Shown here in pieces: positions 35,804 to 44,778 of a stretch of 64,000 bases of DNA (the stretch's first letter is position 1; every line of letters begins with the position of its first letter). The translations under genes and the position numbers were made by a program. The notes under the pieces are model-generated. The model was not told the DNA's origin and made no database searches. It saw nothing but the letters and a program-made list of their open reading frames with translations. Source of the stretch: Rubellimicrobium rubrum (lineage in GTDB: Bacteria > Pseudomonadota > Alphaproteobacteria > Rhodobacterales > Rhodobacteraceae); NCBI RefSeq assembly GCF_006152115.1, contig NZ_VDFU01000013.1:1-64000 (forward strand). The letters run 5' to 3'.

Positions 35804-37398
35804 CGAACATCTTCTCCAACAATGGCGGTCAGCCCGGCTTTCGAACGCGAGATCACCTGAGGTCGGTCCAGCTTTCCACTGGCGGTGCGCGGCATGGGCC
35901 CGGCCCATGGCTGGATGCGGCGCGGCACCATGTAGTGAGGCATCGCACGTCTGCAGTAGGCCATCATGGCCGCCCCGCTGAAGCCGTCGAGGGGCGTCAG
36001 GGCCACGTGCACCACCTGCCCCAGATCGTCGTCCTCGACGCCATAGGCCACGATGTCCGCCGCGAGCCCACTGCGCGACACCAGATCCTCGACCTCCGTC
36101 GGGCTCAGTCGGAAGCCGCTCGTCTTGATCATGTCGTCCATCCGCCCGACGAACCACAGGTCTCCATCCTCATCGACGCGGACGAGGTCGCCACTGTAGA
36201 CGACGGGCGCGTCGCCGATCAGGTCGGAGAGTTCCGGACAGGGCCGGATCTTCTGGGTGGTCAGATCAGGCCTCTGCCAATACCCCAGGCTGACCAGCGG
36301 CCCAGCGTGTACGAGTTCCCCCTGCTCCCCCGGGCCCGCAAGGCCCGCACCGTGCTTCACGACGAAAACTTGGGCGTTCGGAACAGCTTGTCCGATGGAG
36401 CCCATCTTCTGGCTGAACTTCTCGGGCGGCAGAAAGGTGGATCGGAACGCCTCGGTCAGCCCGTACATCAGATAGATGTCCACGCCCGGAAAGACGGCCG
36501 GCATAAGCTCCAGGATATTGGGCGGCAGTTTGCCCCCCGTGTTGGTGATCCGCCGCAGCGACGGCATCGTCGCGCGAGTCTCGTCCAAGTATCGAACGAC
36601 CTGATTCCAGAGTGGCGGGACACCGGCAAAGCCCGTGACCGCGTGGTCGCGCACCGTCCTGACCAGTTCCGACGGGATCGCGACCGGTTGGTGGACCACC
36701 GATCCGCCGACCCGGAGCATCGTGGTAAGCTGGTTCAGCCCCGCGTCGAAGCTGTAGGGCAGCACGCTGAGGAGCCGATCATCCTCGCCCAGGTGGAGGT
36801 AGTCGATCACCGTCTCCGCCCCGATGCAGATGTTCGCATGGGTCAGCATGACGCCCTTGGGCATTCCGGTCGATCCGGAGGTGTAGATGATCATGGCCAG
36901 GTCGCCTTCAGAGACCTTGACCTCTGAGCCTTGCGCCGGTCCAGCACCCATCCGGGCCACCGCGTCAAAGCCCGGCGGAAGCCCTTCGTCGGCTCCGGCG
37001 ACCAGCAGCCGCTGAAGCGTCGCGGGGCGGGACCAGCTGGACAAGGGGCGAAGCCCTTCGCGCCCGATGATCAGCGCCTTGGCTTCGCAGTCCGAGGCGA
37101 CGTAGCCCAGTTGTTCAGGGGTCCATTGAACGTTGACGTTTACGACGACCGCGCCGATCTTGGACGCGCCGAGCATGGCCGCGACCTCGGGAATGCCTTT
37201 GCGCACATGGACGATCACCCGGTCGCCCGGCAGGACCCCAATGCCCGCGAGGCTGGCCGCCACTCGGTCCACCTCTTCGGCGAGTCCGGCGTAGGTGATG
37301 CTACGGCCACCTGCGTCGCCATCGATGAGCGCGATCCTGTCCGCGTGGCCCGGAAGGTTGTCCCCCAGAAGGCGATAGATGCTGCGCCCCCCGCTCAC
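35794..37398 (-). CDS. AMP-forming acyl/aminoacyl ligase (exosortase-A-associated type)
   Basis: The 534-residue ANL-superfamily enzyme has the phosphate loop YTSGSTGMPKG (about 172-182), the YGLTEAF motif near 316, the SGDL...GR-DD-IK hinge near 410-435, and the C-terminal catalytic lysine in ASGKLDR. It adenylates a carboxylic or amino acid and loads it, most likely on the adjacent carrier protein. The start is GTG at 37398, because it overlaps the upstream stop as GTGA and has GGAGG with a 6-base spacer; the first GTG of the longer frame is too close. The match to TIGR03098-type ligases is by gene order and pattern. Confidence 0.88.
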   Translation of the reverse strand: MSGGRSIYRLLGDNLPGHADRIALIDGDAGGRSITYAGLAEEVDRVAASLAGIGVLPGDRVIVHVRKGIPEVAAMLGASKIGAVVVNVNVQWTPEQLGYVASDCEAKALIIGREGLRPLSSWSRPATLQRLLVAGADEGLPPGFDAVARMGAGPAQGSEVKVSEGDLAMIIYTSGSTGMPKGVMLTHANICIGAETVIDYLHLGEDDRLLSVLPYSFDAGLNQLTTMLRVGGSVVHQPVAIPSELVRTVRDHAVTGFAGVPPLWNQVVRYLDETRATMPSLRRITNTGGKLPPNILELMPAVFPGVDIYLMYGLTEAFRSTFLPPEKFSQKMGSIGQAVPNAQVFVVKHGAGLAGPGEQGELVHAGPLVSLGYWQRPDLTTQKIRPCPELSDLIGDAPVVYSGDLVRVDEDGDLWFVGRMDDMIKTSGFRLSPTEVEDLVSRSGLAADIVAYGVEDDDLGQVVHVALTPLDGFSGAAMMAYCRRAMPHYMVPRRIQPWAGPMPRTASGKLDRPQVISRSKAGLTAIVGEDVRCP

Positions 37399-38012
37399 CA
37401 CGTCCCTCCGCTCCGGCCGGTGCCATTGTCGCCCTGGGATGCCCCTTTGGCAACGAACGGGGTCAGCCGCGCGAAGACCCGTCCGGGCGAGCCGATCACG
37501 ATGGAGTCCGAGGGCACGTTCCGCGTGACCGCCGTGTTGGCCCCAATGCGAACGCGGTCCCCGACCCGGATCGGTCCGAGCACGGCACTGTTCACGCCGA
37601 TGAAGACATCGTTCCCGATCACGGGAGCGCCAGGGCCCATGTTGGTCCCGATGGTCACGTTGTGCATCACCCCGACCCGGTCACCGATGACCACATCGGG
37701 GTGGATCGACAAGGAGCCCTCGGCATGGATGATGTGGAAATCCTCGCCAATGATCGCCTCGGGCGAGATCCAGACCTTGGTGATGTTGAGAACGAACAGC
37801 CTCAGGACTCCATAGCCCTTGCTGGCAACCCATCGCCCGACCGGGTTCCTGACTTTCAGGGCCCAATTCCCATACCGATAGATGAGGAGCGAGATCAGCG
37901 CGGGCTCCGCCAAGGACCGGCCATGACGCTCGTAATCCCCACGCACCACGGCGAACCAGGATGGCTTCTCGCGCGACCGCTCGTGTTTGGAACCAAGATC
38001 CTCAAGCAACAT
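37395..38012 (-). CDS. left-handed beta-helix acyltransferase (CysE/serine acetyltransferase-like)
   Basis: The 205-residue protein has an N-terminal amphipathic helix region with the CysE-like pattern YGNWALKV and a run of hexapeptide repeats from about residue 90 to 175: EGSLSIHPDVVIGDRVGVMHNVTIGTN (partial), then PVIGNDVFIGVNSAVLG and VGDRVRIGANTAV, ending NVPSDSIVIGSPGRV. It transfers acetyl or another acyl group from a CoA or a carrier protein. CysE in biosynthesis would be elsewhere; here the placement as first gene of the ligase-ACP-PLP module suggests O- or N-acylation of the glycan or transfer from the ACP. GTGA overlap with the ligase. The start is chosen at 38012, because the upstream part is Cys-rich without family match. 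Confidence 0.82.
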   Translation of the reverse strand: MLLEDLGSKHERSREKPSWFAVVRGDYERHGRSLAEPALISLLIYRYGNWALKVRNPVGRWVASKGYGVLRLFVLNITKVWISPEAIIGEDFHIIHAEGSLSIHPDVVIGDRVGVMHNVTIGTNMGPGAPVIGNDVFIGVNSAVLGPIRVGDRVRIGANTAVTRNVPSDSIVIGSPGRVFARLTPFVAKGASQGDNGTGRSGGTW

Positions 38013-38575
38013 GCCGATGGTCCCTGCTTCCAAACAATGCGTCGCGTTCAACTTCAGGCAGAACCAACCGCATCGCAAGCACATCGGCACCATGGCCCGA
38101 CGTCAACATGTAGTCCCGCCGGAGGCGATCCTGCAAGCACGCAGGCCCGAGGTTCGGACGGACCGGACACGTTTCCTTCCGATCCGAGAGGAAACGTGAT
38201 GCCTCCTGCTTACCCGAAATGTGCGGCAATTTGGTCTCCGATGCCACGGGAGGCTGAACGTCCTTCCTGAGTATCGAAAACGCCGTCGAGACACCAGACA
38301 GGTGACCTGACTTGCAAAAGCCATCGCTGGACGGCCAACCCAGGAGATCGGACGGCTGAAGCACCTGACATCCAGCAGCCAACCCTATCGGCAGACCGCT
38401 TGATAGTGCACCTGAAGGAGGATCTTGGGCCATCCCAAGACAGAACATATGGCCAGTTGCTTCCACGAACGGCACTCGTCACTACACAATGCACTGCGGC
38501 CACTCTCAGTATACAGGATCGCTTGTCGGAAGAAACGGGCCTTGTACCCGGATCCCGCAAGCTGGGACGTTGATC
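38013..38575. other. promoter region of the polysaccharide module
   Basis: About 560 bases between the beta-helix acyltransferase start and the SGNH esterase stop, both leftward. It should hold the promoter of the four-gene module. Only short, implausible frames are seen. No repeat is obvious. Confidence 0.4.
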
Positions 38576-39853
38576 CTAGGGACTTGGGTTTACAGCGTCG
38601 CCGCGGTCCTGCCGCCAAATGTCCGGCCGCCCTTCGACAAAGCGGATGATCTGGGCCGCTGCGGACCGGTGATCCTTCAGGGACGGATGCCAATCGCAGG
38701 CCGTGCGTTCCATCTCGGGCAGGGCGAGGAGTGCGACCCGCAAGTCGCCTGCCTCGCGAAGCGTTTGGACGATGGCCTCCTGAGCGGCCAGGTAGGTGGC
38801 ACCATAATCCCTCAGTGCGACAAGGAGGATGAACGCATCGGGGTTCCTCACCCTGAGATGACGGATGAAGGCGCGGTAATGGGCCTCAAAGTCCTGGCGC
38901 AGCGCAGTCTCGTCGGGCCACTGCTCCCCAAGCCCCAACGGCAGCGCGAAATCGTTCGATCCCAGCGCCAGCACGAGCAGATCCGGCCGCCAAGCCGCGC
39001 CACTCCAGGGCGATGGCTCGCCGAACACCACCCTAGGATAGAGGGACATCATCGTGTGGCCCGGATCGGGCGGACCGTAATTTCGAACAAGGCCGATACC
39101 GGAGGCGGCCATGATCTGGTAGTCGGCCCCGAAATGCCGCGCGATCTGGGGCGCGAACGACCTTGCGGTATCGGTCCACTGAAAGATCTCCTCGTCCGTG
39201 CAATCCCTGTGGGGGGCCATGTTTCCATAGCCCACGCTGTCAGAATCTCCGACGAACTCGATCTGCCGCCCCAAGGGTCGGGGGGGCGGAGCGGACAATC
39301 CACCGCGTGGAACATGGAAGCCCAGGAAGCTGCCGGGCTCGGAGGACTGGCTGACCTTGTCGAGCCGAACCTCGTGGCGCCCCGGCCCCAGGCCCGAGAT
39401 CAGGAAAGCGCGCCGCTCCGGTCGAGTGATCAGGACGACTGGACCTGCCCCATCGTCGACGGTGATCCTGTAGCGATTGATCGGGTCGTCGAAGGCCACG
39501 GCCAGCGCGTCGCCACCGAAGGCCGCCTCGGCGTAGATCCCCGGCCACTGGTGCCGGATCCCTGTTCCTGGAGTCTCCGACCGGACCTCGGCCACGCGGC
39601 CCATGACCCTGGACGGCAGCGCCCGACCGCCGGCGGCGACAAGGTCTTTCAGATTTGTCTCCGTTATCACGGGGGCGGCCGCTGAACCTGTCGTCTCGAT
39701 AAGAACGTGCTCGGCCGATGCACGGATCGGCTGCGGGAGGGCAGTGGCCCGAGCGATGACTCGGTCCTGCTGCCAAGCGATGGTGAAAAGGGACAGGACA
39801 AGGACCAGAAAGGTCGACATCGCTGTCAGCCGCGCCACAATGCGTCCCCACAA
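38576..39853 (-). CDS. SGNH-type carbohydrate esterase (CE2 family-like)
   Basis: The 425-residue protein has one signal-anchor at about residues 12-28, a beta-rich N-terminal domain (40-190) and an SGNH hydrolase domain with GDSDSVGYG (202-210; nucleophile S204), GSND (298-301) and D387-X-H389 in DWHPS. This two-domain layout fits CE2 acetyl-esterases that deacetylate polysaccharides. The start is ambiguous: TTG 39853 preserves positive charges before the anchor, GTG 39838 has GGGG upstream, and ATG 39820 is the plain option. It probably faces the periplasm. It is the counterpart of the acyltransferase upstream. Confidence 0.8.
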   Translation of the reverse strand: MWGRIVARLTAMSTFLVLVLSLFTIAWQQDRVIARATALPQPIRASAEHVLIETTGSAAAPVITETNLKDLVAAGGRALPSRVMGRVAEVRSETPGTGIRHQWPGIYAEAAFGGDALAVAFDDPINRYRITVDDGAGPVVLITRPERRAFLISGLGPGRHEVRLDKVSQSSEPGSFLGFHVPRGGLSAPPPRPLGRQIEFVGDSDSVGYGNMAPHRDCTDEEIFQWTDTARSFAPQIARHFGADYQIMAASGIGLVRNYGPPDPGHTMMSLYPRVVFGEPSPWSGAAWRPDLLVLALGSNDFALPLGLGEQWPDETALRQDFEAHYRAFIRHLRVRNPDAFILLVALRDYGATYLAAQEAIVQTLREAGDLRVALLALPEMERTACDWHPSLKDHRSAAAQIIRFVEGRPDIWRQDRGDAVNPSP

Positions 39854-40360
39854 AAAGGATCAGGCATCGGGCCCGATCCGCACATGCCCCCTGTATTTGG
39901 CCCGTCGCGATTGCACCGACGCCATCGCGGCTGTCCTTCGGAGAACCGACGCCACCAGTGTTCGCCAATCTGAGTGACGGAGCAAGGGGCTTGGCTCTGT
40001 TATGCCGTCTCCGGCGGCGCCAGCCGGTACCAGTGCCCGTGAGTGTCGTTGCCGCGCGGGCAAAACAAGCGAAACTGTCGGTCCGTCCTCTGGCACGACA
40101 CTGTTGGCGCACCCTGTCAGGGGGCCTACGCGCCATGAACCATTGCTGGCCCACCCGAGCCGAAGCAGGAGACGGATCCGCTCTGACCCCGGCCCTTCCG
40201 GCTCGGAGACCGTTCAGCGTCCTGACAGCGTTTCCTCTGGACCGGGAGGCAGCAGCGCCCTTGGGCGTTCGAGAGCCTCGGTCCCGGACCCCCTAAGCGG
40301 CTGCGCTATCGGGGCAGCAGGTGCAGTCAGGCGCGCAAGGGCATGCCTGACTGCAGACGC
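39854..40360. other. intergenic region between esterase and haem peroxidase
   Basis: About 500 bases with no convincing gene. A perfect 11-base hairpin (40322-40355) at the left end follows the peroxidase stop. The rest should contain the promoter of the esterase gene. Confidence 0.4.
40322..40355 (-). terminator. hairpin after haem peroxidase
   Basis: Perfect arms TGCAGTCAGGC (40322-40332) and GCCTGACTGCA (40345-40355), 12-base loop, 5 bases beyond the peroxidase stop on the leftward strand. No T-run follows. Confidence 0.6.
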
Positions 40361-41878
40361 TCACTGGGCCGGCACGGGCTGCGGCGTTCCGGCAGGCCTG
40401 CTCTCGGCCGTCTCGACAGCCTGCAGGTCCTCGTGCCCCAAGTTCGTGCCAAGGGTGAAGTTGACGAGGTCAGACACCGTGAACCGGCCCTCGACCGGTC
40501 CCAGGTGCGGCTGCCAGTCGGGCTCCTGAACCACGTAGGACGCCTTGTCGGCCTCGAGGATCGCGGCAAAGGTGCGGGCGACGATCTGCGCTCCGACCCC
40601 CGCCAGGCGCTGGCCGCCTGTCAGCACTTCGGCTTCCCGCAAGATGTAGAACCAGAGTGGCGCCGGACCTTCTCCGCCCGGCACAGCGTTCCAGATCTGG
40701 GCGTCGGTCAGCTTGCGTACGCCCCTAAAGTGCCGCGCCACATCCTGACCGCTAGGCAGCCGCGCATCCAAGCCGCGCTGGAGGTTGCGAGCCGCCAGGG
40801 ACCGGGTCGTCGCATCCGCGGAACCGACTTCGGCTGTGCTGGGATCGAGCACCGTGTTCGGCAGCCGCAGCAACGCCGTCGAGATACGGATATCGATGAG
40901 CTTGCCCGGCTGGGCGGTCGGACCGAAGAACGCCTCCCAGTCGATCCGGAGTTCGGGCGGAACCGCGCGGCGCCCTCGCAGGTCGCCCACGCTTTCGGGC
41001 GCGTCGGCGACATCCGGAAAGATCCCCGCGGCCCGAACCGGCTCGGCGCCCGGCGCGCTCAGCAGATAGCCCGGCCTTACCTGGCTGTGCCCGAATCGAT
41101 AAGCGGCCACGCTGAACTCGACCGGCATGAAGGCGCCGCGCTCGTCCGTGAAGCGGAACGGCATATGCTCCAGCGCCCGCCCGATCGCGCGCCGGCCGAC
41201 CGTTCGAGGCAGGAACTCGTTCACGACGATCCATTGATAATGCCAGCGCACGAGGTGCTGGGCCTCCTCGAAGCGCTCCTGAATGCCCATGGATGGGTCG
41301 GTGTGGTCGTCGAAGACCTTGTTGTGGAACATGAGCATCAGACGGTGGAACTGGGACACGACGATGTTCTCGTCGTTCCGTGGGTCACCGATCAGCGCGA
41401 TGCCCTCGCTGTTACGGGGGACGTCGGCGCCGTCGGGACCAAGCAGCAGCCGCCCCGGGTTGTTCTTCTCGTACAGATAGGGCTGCACCTTGGGGCCGAG
41501 GCCATAGACGCTGTCGAGTTCCAGCGCCGGTGTGCGGAAGTTGCGGGTCGCGTGCGGGTCGATCTGCTGCTCTAGCGTCGAGGTGGCATCGAGCGTCAGG
41601 TCGTGGTCGATGAACTGACCCAGAAAGGTATACCCGGCCTTGATCCGGGGATTGTTCTGCGTCGTATCTCGGGGGCCGGGTGAGTCGCCGTCCATGGGCC
41701 CCCCGACTTTTCCAAGCTCGGCAGGACCGGGCTTGAAGCTCTTGAGGGAGCGGAGATAGGGCAGCATGCGCCCGAAACGGCCGGTCTCGGCGAAACGGCC
41801 CCGCGGCACGTCGCCGCCACGATCAAACCTGGACGGGCCATAGCCGCCGCCATGAGCGGGATTGTACTTATAATCCAT
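40361..41878 (-). CDS. animal-type haem peroxidase (peroxidase superfamily)
   Basis: The 505-residue protein shows the animal-haem-peroxidase pattern: GYTFLGQFIDHDLT with the distal H92, GDPRNDEN (165-172) ahead of a helical FHRLMLMFHN, and proximal H264 in YRFGHSQVRPGY. No signal peptide is seen after the start at 41878, so secretion would need another route. Bacterial members oxidise halides or phenolic and lipid substrates with hydrogen peroxide. It is unusual inside a polysaccharide locus. The start MDYKYNP is favoured over an upstream extension of 19 hydrophobic-basic residues with no ribosome site. Confidence 0.85.
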   Translation of the reverse strand: MDYKYNPAHGGGYGPSRFDRGGDVPRGRFAETGRFGRMLPYLRSLKSFKPGPAELGKVGGPMDGDSPGPRDTTQNNPRIKAGYTFLGQFIDHDLTLDATSTLEQQIDPHATRNFRTPALELDSVYGLGPKVQPYLYEKNNPGRLLLGPDGADVPRNSEGIALIGDPRNDENIVVSQFHRLMLMFHNKVFDDHTDPSMGIQERFEEAQHLVRWHYQWIVVNEFLPRTVGRRAIGRALEHMPFRFTDERGAFMPVEFSVAAYRFGHSQVRPGYLLSAPGAEPVRAAGIFPDVADAPESVGDLRGRRAVPPELRIDWEAFFGPTAQPGKLIDIRISTALLRLPNTVLDPSTAEVGSADATTRSLAARNLQRGLDARLPSGQDVARHFRGVRKLTDAQIWNAVPGGEGPAPLWFYILREAEVLTGGQRLAGVGAQIVARTFAAILEADKASYVVQEPDWQPHLGPVEGRFTVSDLVNFTLGTNLGHEDLQAVETAESRPAGTPQPVPAQ

Positions 41879-42491
41879 TATCGTAACCCTCACTTTGAAA
41901 TCAACTGATCGAACCAAAAAAAGCCGAATAACCAAAAGGCTTGGGCCAGCTTCTCAGGCGGCCTTTAACTCCATACTGAATTGGATCCCCTGAGCAGGGA
42001 TCAGACGCTGTCATCCCGCATTTCGCAGGCTTTCGAGCGCGGTCGGCAAAATTCCGATCTGTCCCGATCATTACCACAAAATTCGCAACGTGAAAAACTG
42101 TTTCTGGCCCTTATTGTCGGCTTCGGCCGACCCGCGCTAAAGCTGAAGGCGAAACTGCCGTCGCCGGGAGTTGGCTCATTCCCCCCTTGCGGGATCCGGA
42201 CCCCCGCCCGGTTCTGAAGGACCGACCTGCGCCCGACAGTGCGGACCGGCTTGCCCAGGTGATCGCCGATCCAGCGGGTCCTCGCCCGCCCCCCTCTGGC
42301 ATCGCCGCCATTCAGGGCGCATCTTGGTCCTTCGACTAGCGTGTCGGAAATCGGGGCATGCCGGCGTCGGGTCCCCCGCATGCGACGTCGCACTGCTGCG
42401 AAGCCCTGGAACAGACTGGTACGATTCCGATGGGGGATGATGTTGACGACCCCTGATACCCACTCCTATGTGCCAAGTTGATGAGACTGAT
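41879..42491. other. divergent region between peroxidase and deacetylase
   Basis: About 610 bases. It should carry promoters for both divergent genes. The A+T-richer part is near 42040-42110. No RNA or repeat was identified. Confidence 0.4.
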
Positions 42492-43241
42492 ATGGGCCTG
42501 AGCCTCCTGCAGAGGATCGAGTACCGTGCAGGGACCGTGCTGCCACTCAGCGCGCGAACGGCACGGTCGAGGCGTGGCATTCTTAGTGTCACCTTCGACG
42601 ATTTTCCTCGCAGCGCGTGGCAGGTCGGCGGCGAGCTCTTGGGTGCCGTCGACGGCCGGGCCACCTACTATGTCGCTGGTCGGTTCCATGACACGGCCGT
42701 TGATGGCGCGCCGTACTTCACGTCCCGGGATCTGATTGACCTCGTGGCCGCCGGACACGAGCTCGGCTGCCATAGTTTCGATCATCAGAGCGCCCTGAAA
42801 GTACGGCTGTCCAGCTATATGGCCTCTGTGCGTCGGAATGCGGACTTCGTGTCGTCCATTCTGCCGGGCTATCACCTTCGCTCCCACGCGTTTCCATACG
42901 GGCAGGTCAGGGTGGCAAACCGTCTGGCGCTGCGAGGAAAGTTCGCGGCGCAGCGGGGGATCGAGACCCCTCGCAAGCTCGACCGCTTTGATCCGACCCA
43001 TCTGCGCGCCGGCGCGCTCGAGGCCCGGCGTGAAGGCCAAATCGACTGGCCGCGGCTCATCGAAGAAGCGGCTCGATCCGGTGGCTGGCTCGTCCTGTTC
43101 ACACATGGGCTGAGGAGCAGACCATCGCCCTACGACGCCCAACCCAAGGTGTTAGAGGGCATTCTTCGCCGCGCCCAAAATGAAGGGTTGGAAATCTTGC
43201 CGGTCGGGGAGGCCTTGGACCGGGTCCAGGCGGGCCCATAA
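42492..43241 (+). CDS. polysaccharide deacetylase (NodB homology domain)
   Basis: The 249-residue protein has the NodB pattern: LSVTFDDFP (31-39; catalytic D36, metal D37), H94-SFD-H98 metal ligands, and HAFPYG near residue 140, ending with LVLFTHG (motif 5). It deacetylates N-acetylated sugars in polysaccharide or removes O-linked groups. No signal peptide is present, so it may act at the cytosolic face on lipid-linked intermediates. The start 42492 has no ideal ribosome site; the upstream Met 42468 is a possible alternative. Confidence 0.88.
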   Translation: MGLSLLQRIEYRAGTVLPLSARTARSRRGILSVTFDDFPRSAWQVGGELLGAVDGRATYYVAGRFHDTAVDGAPYFTSRDLIDLVAAGHELGCHSFDHQSALKVRLSSYMASVRRNADFVSSILPGYHLRSHAFPYGQVRVANRLALRGKFAAQRGIETPRKLDRFDPTHLRAGALEARREGQIDWPRLIEEAARSGGWLVLFTHGLRSRPSPYDAQPKVLEGILRRAQNEGLEILPVGEALDRVQAGP

Positions 43242-43461
43242 GGTACCGCGGTCACTAGCCCACGTTCCGGATACCTCCAACCGGTCGTTGCGCCATGATT
43301 ACGCAAGGACCAAGTCCAACACGGACCGTTTGCCAAGTTGATGGCGTGCGTGCTCCACGGTTGATCGACCTCCTGAGATTGTGCCGGATTTCCCACATGA
43401 CAGCTCACGTCCGGAAGGATGCGCCGGTTGAGAGCGTCTGGGTCGCAGCAAGCGATCTTGG

Positions 43462-44778
43462 CTAGATCGTCGGCGAGGTTCCCTGAACCCGTCGCGCTGT
43501 CTCCCCCTTGAGGGCCGCTATCGCGGTCCGACGTTGCGGTGATGCGGCCCGCGCCTCGCTTCGGAAGCGAAGGCCAAAAATCAGGGCCGTGACGGACAGC
43601 ACCGTATCAGGCTGAAATTGTTGATACGCCACCACCTCGACGGAGCTCATGGTCGCCTGCTTGACCATGAACATGGCGAAGAACAAGGCAGTGGCGCTGG
43701 AGGCAGCGAGGGTCCATCGCCCAATGAGGACCAGAGTGGCCAAGAAGGCCGCAAGTTGAATGAGGATGCCGGCAATACCGATCTCCACGGCGTTCGAGAT
43801 CCAGGTGTTGTGGAAATGGAAGCCCGATTTGGTTGCAATGCCGAACTTCGCCCAAAGGGCTTCGGCCAAGGGGTGACCGGGAACCCAGAAGGCGCGGAAC
43901 CCTTGCCCAAGAACCGGCTGCCGGGCGATCTCGCCGAAGGCCACGGACCAAAGGTCGGTCCGGCCGGTCAGGGTCACGTCCTTACCAGTGGTTTCGAGGA
44001 AAAGAGCCGCAAGCTCGGTTCGGAATTCCCAGGCCACAAGACCACTGGCGGAGGCCCCGAGCAGGATCAGGAGCACCAAGAGGACTCGGAGGCCCGAGGT
44101 GAGGTAACGGGAGATAGCCAGCATCACCCCCAGTCCGGCGACAAGCATCGTGCTCACCAGCGCCCCCGTCGATTGCCCCATCACGATCAGGAACAAGCCA
44201 ACCAGCAGACCTGCGAGGCCGAACAGGCGGTCTTTTTGACTGCTCTGACGGCTCAGGACAAAGGCAAGGCCCATGAGGGTGAGCGTGGACATGGTATACG
44301 AAAGCTCGTTCTTGCTCCCAAAGATGCCGAGCCATCCCAAGCCGTCCGACCTAACCCGTCCGAACGCCAGGCTGCAAACCGCCGTGACGGCGTAGGCGCC
44401 AAAGGCTGCGCGAAGAAAGGTCCGGGGCGACAGCCGCGAGGCCATGACGATCGCGACGACAAAGGTCATGGCGAGCTGGATCCCGTATCTCAGCGTCACC
44501 GATGGGTAATTCGACCAGAACCAGCTCAGAAGGCACCAGCCCGGCACAAGGAGGACGGGCCAGAACCTGATGAGGTCCGTCGCGCTCTCGCGGGGCGAGC
44601 GGAGGATCAACAGCATCAACGTCGCCAAGAAGGCCAGGGCAGCCAGGGTCCCGAACCAGGCTGTGAACAGCAGAGACAGGAAGACGAAGGCCGAGAGGAT
44701 TGCGTTCGGACAGATTTGGATCTCTCGGGCGCGCTCGGCTGACCGGAATGATGGCGACGGAATTGGCCTGGCTGTCAT
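43462..44778 (-). CDS. O-antigen ligase/Wzy-type polymerase (ExoQ-like)
   Basis: The 438-residue multi-pass membrane protein has about 10-12 hydrophobic segments, and the Wzy_C-type periplasmic loop with TGRTDLW...QPVLGQGF and the FHFHNTW motif (near residue 315), the hallmark of O-antigen ligase/polymerase proteins. It would polymerise the repeat units flipped by the Wzx protein. It begins with an ATGA overlap at the end of the uncharacterised upstream frame (44775-45602). Confidence 0.88.
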   Translation of the reverse strand: MTARPIPSPSFRSAERAREIQICPNAILSAFVFLSLLFTAWFGTLAALAFLATLMLLILRSPRESATDLIRFWPVLLVPGWCLLSWFWSNYPSVTLRYGIQLAMTFVVAIVMASRLSPRTFLRAAFGAYAVTAVCSLAFGRVRSDGLGWLGIFGSKNELSYTMSTLTLMGLAFVLSRQSSQKDRLFGLAGLLVGLFLIVMGQSTGALVSTMLVAGLGVMLAISRYLTSGLRVLLVLLILLGASASGLVAWEFRTELAALFLETTGKDVTLTGRTDLWSVAFGEIARQPVLGQGFRAFWVPGHPLAEALWAKFGIATKSGFHFHNTWISNAVEIGIAGILIQLAAFLATLVLIGRWTLAASSATALFFAMFMVKQATMSSVEVVAYQQFQPDTVLSVTALIFGLRFRSEARAASPQRRTAIAALKGETARRVQGTSPTI

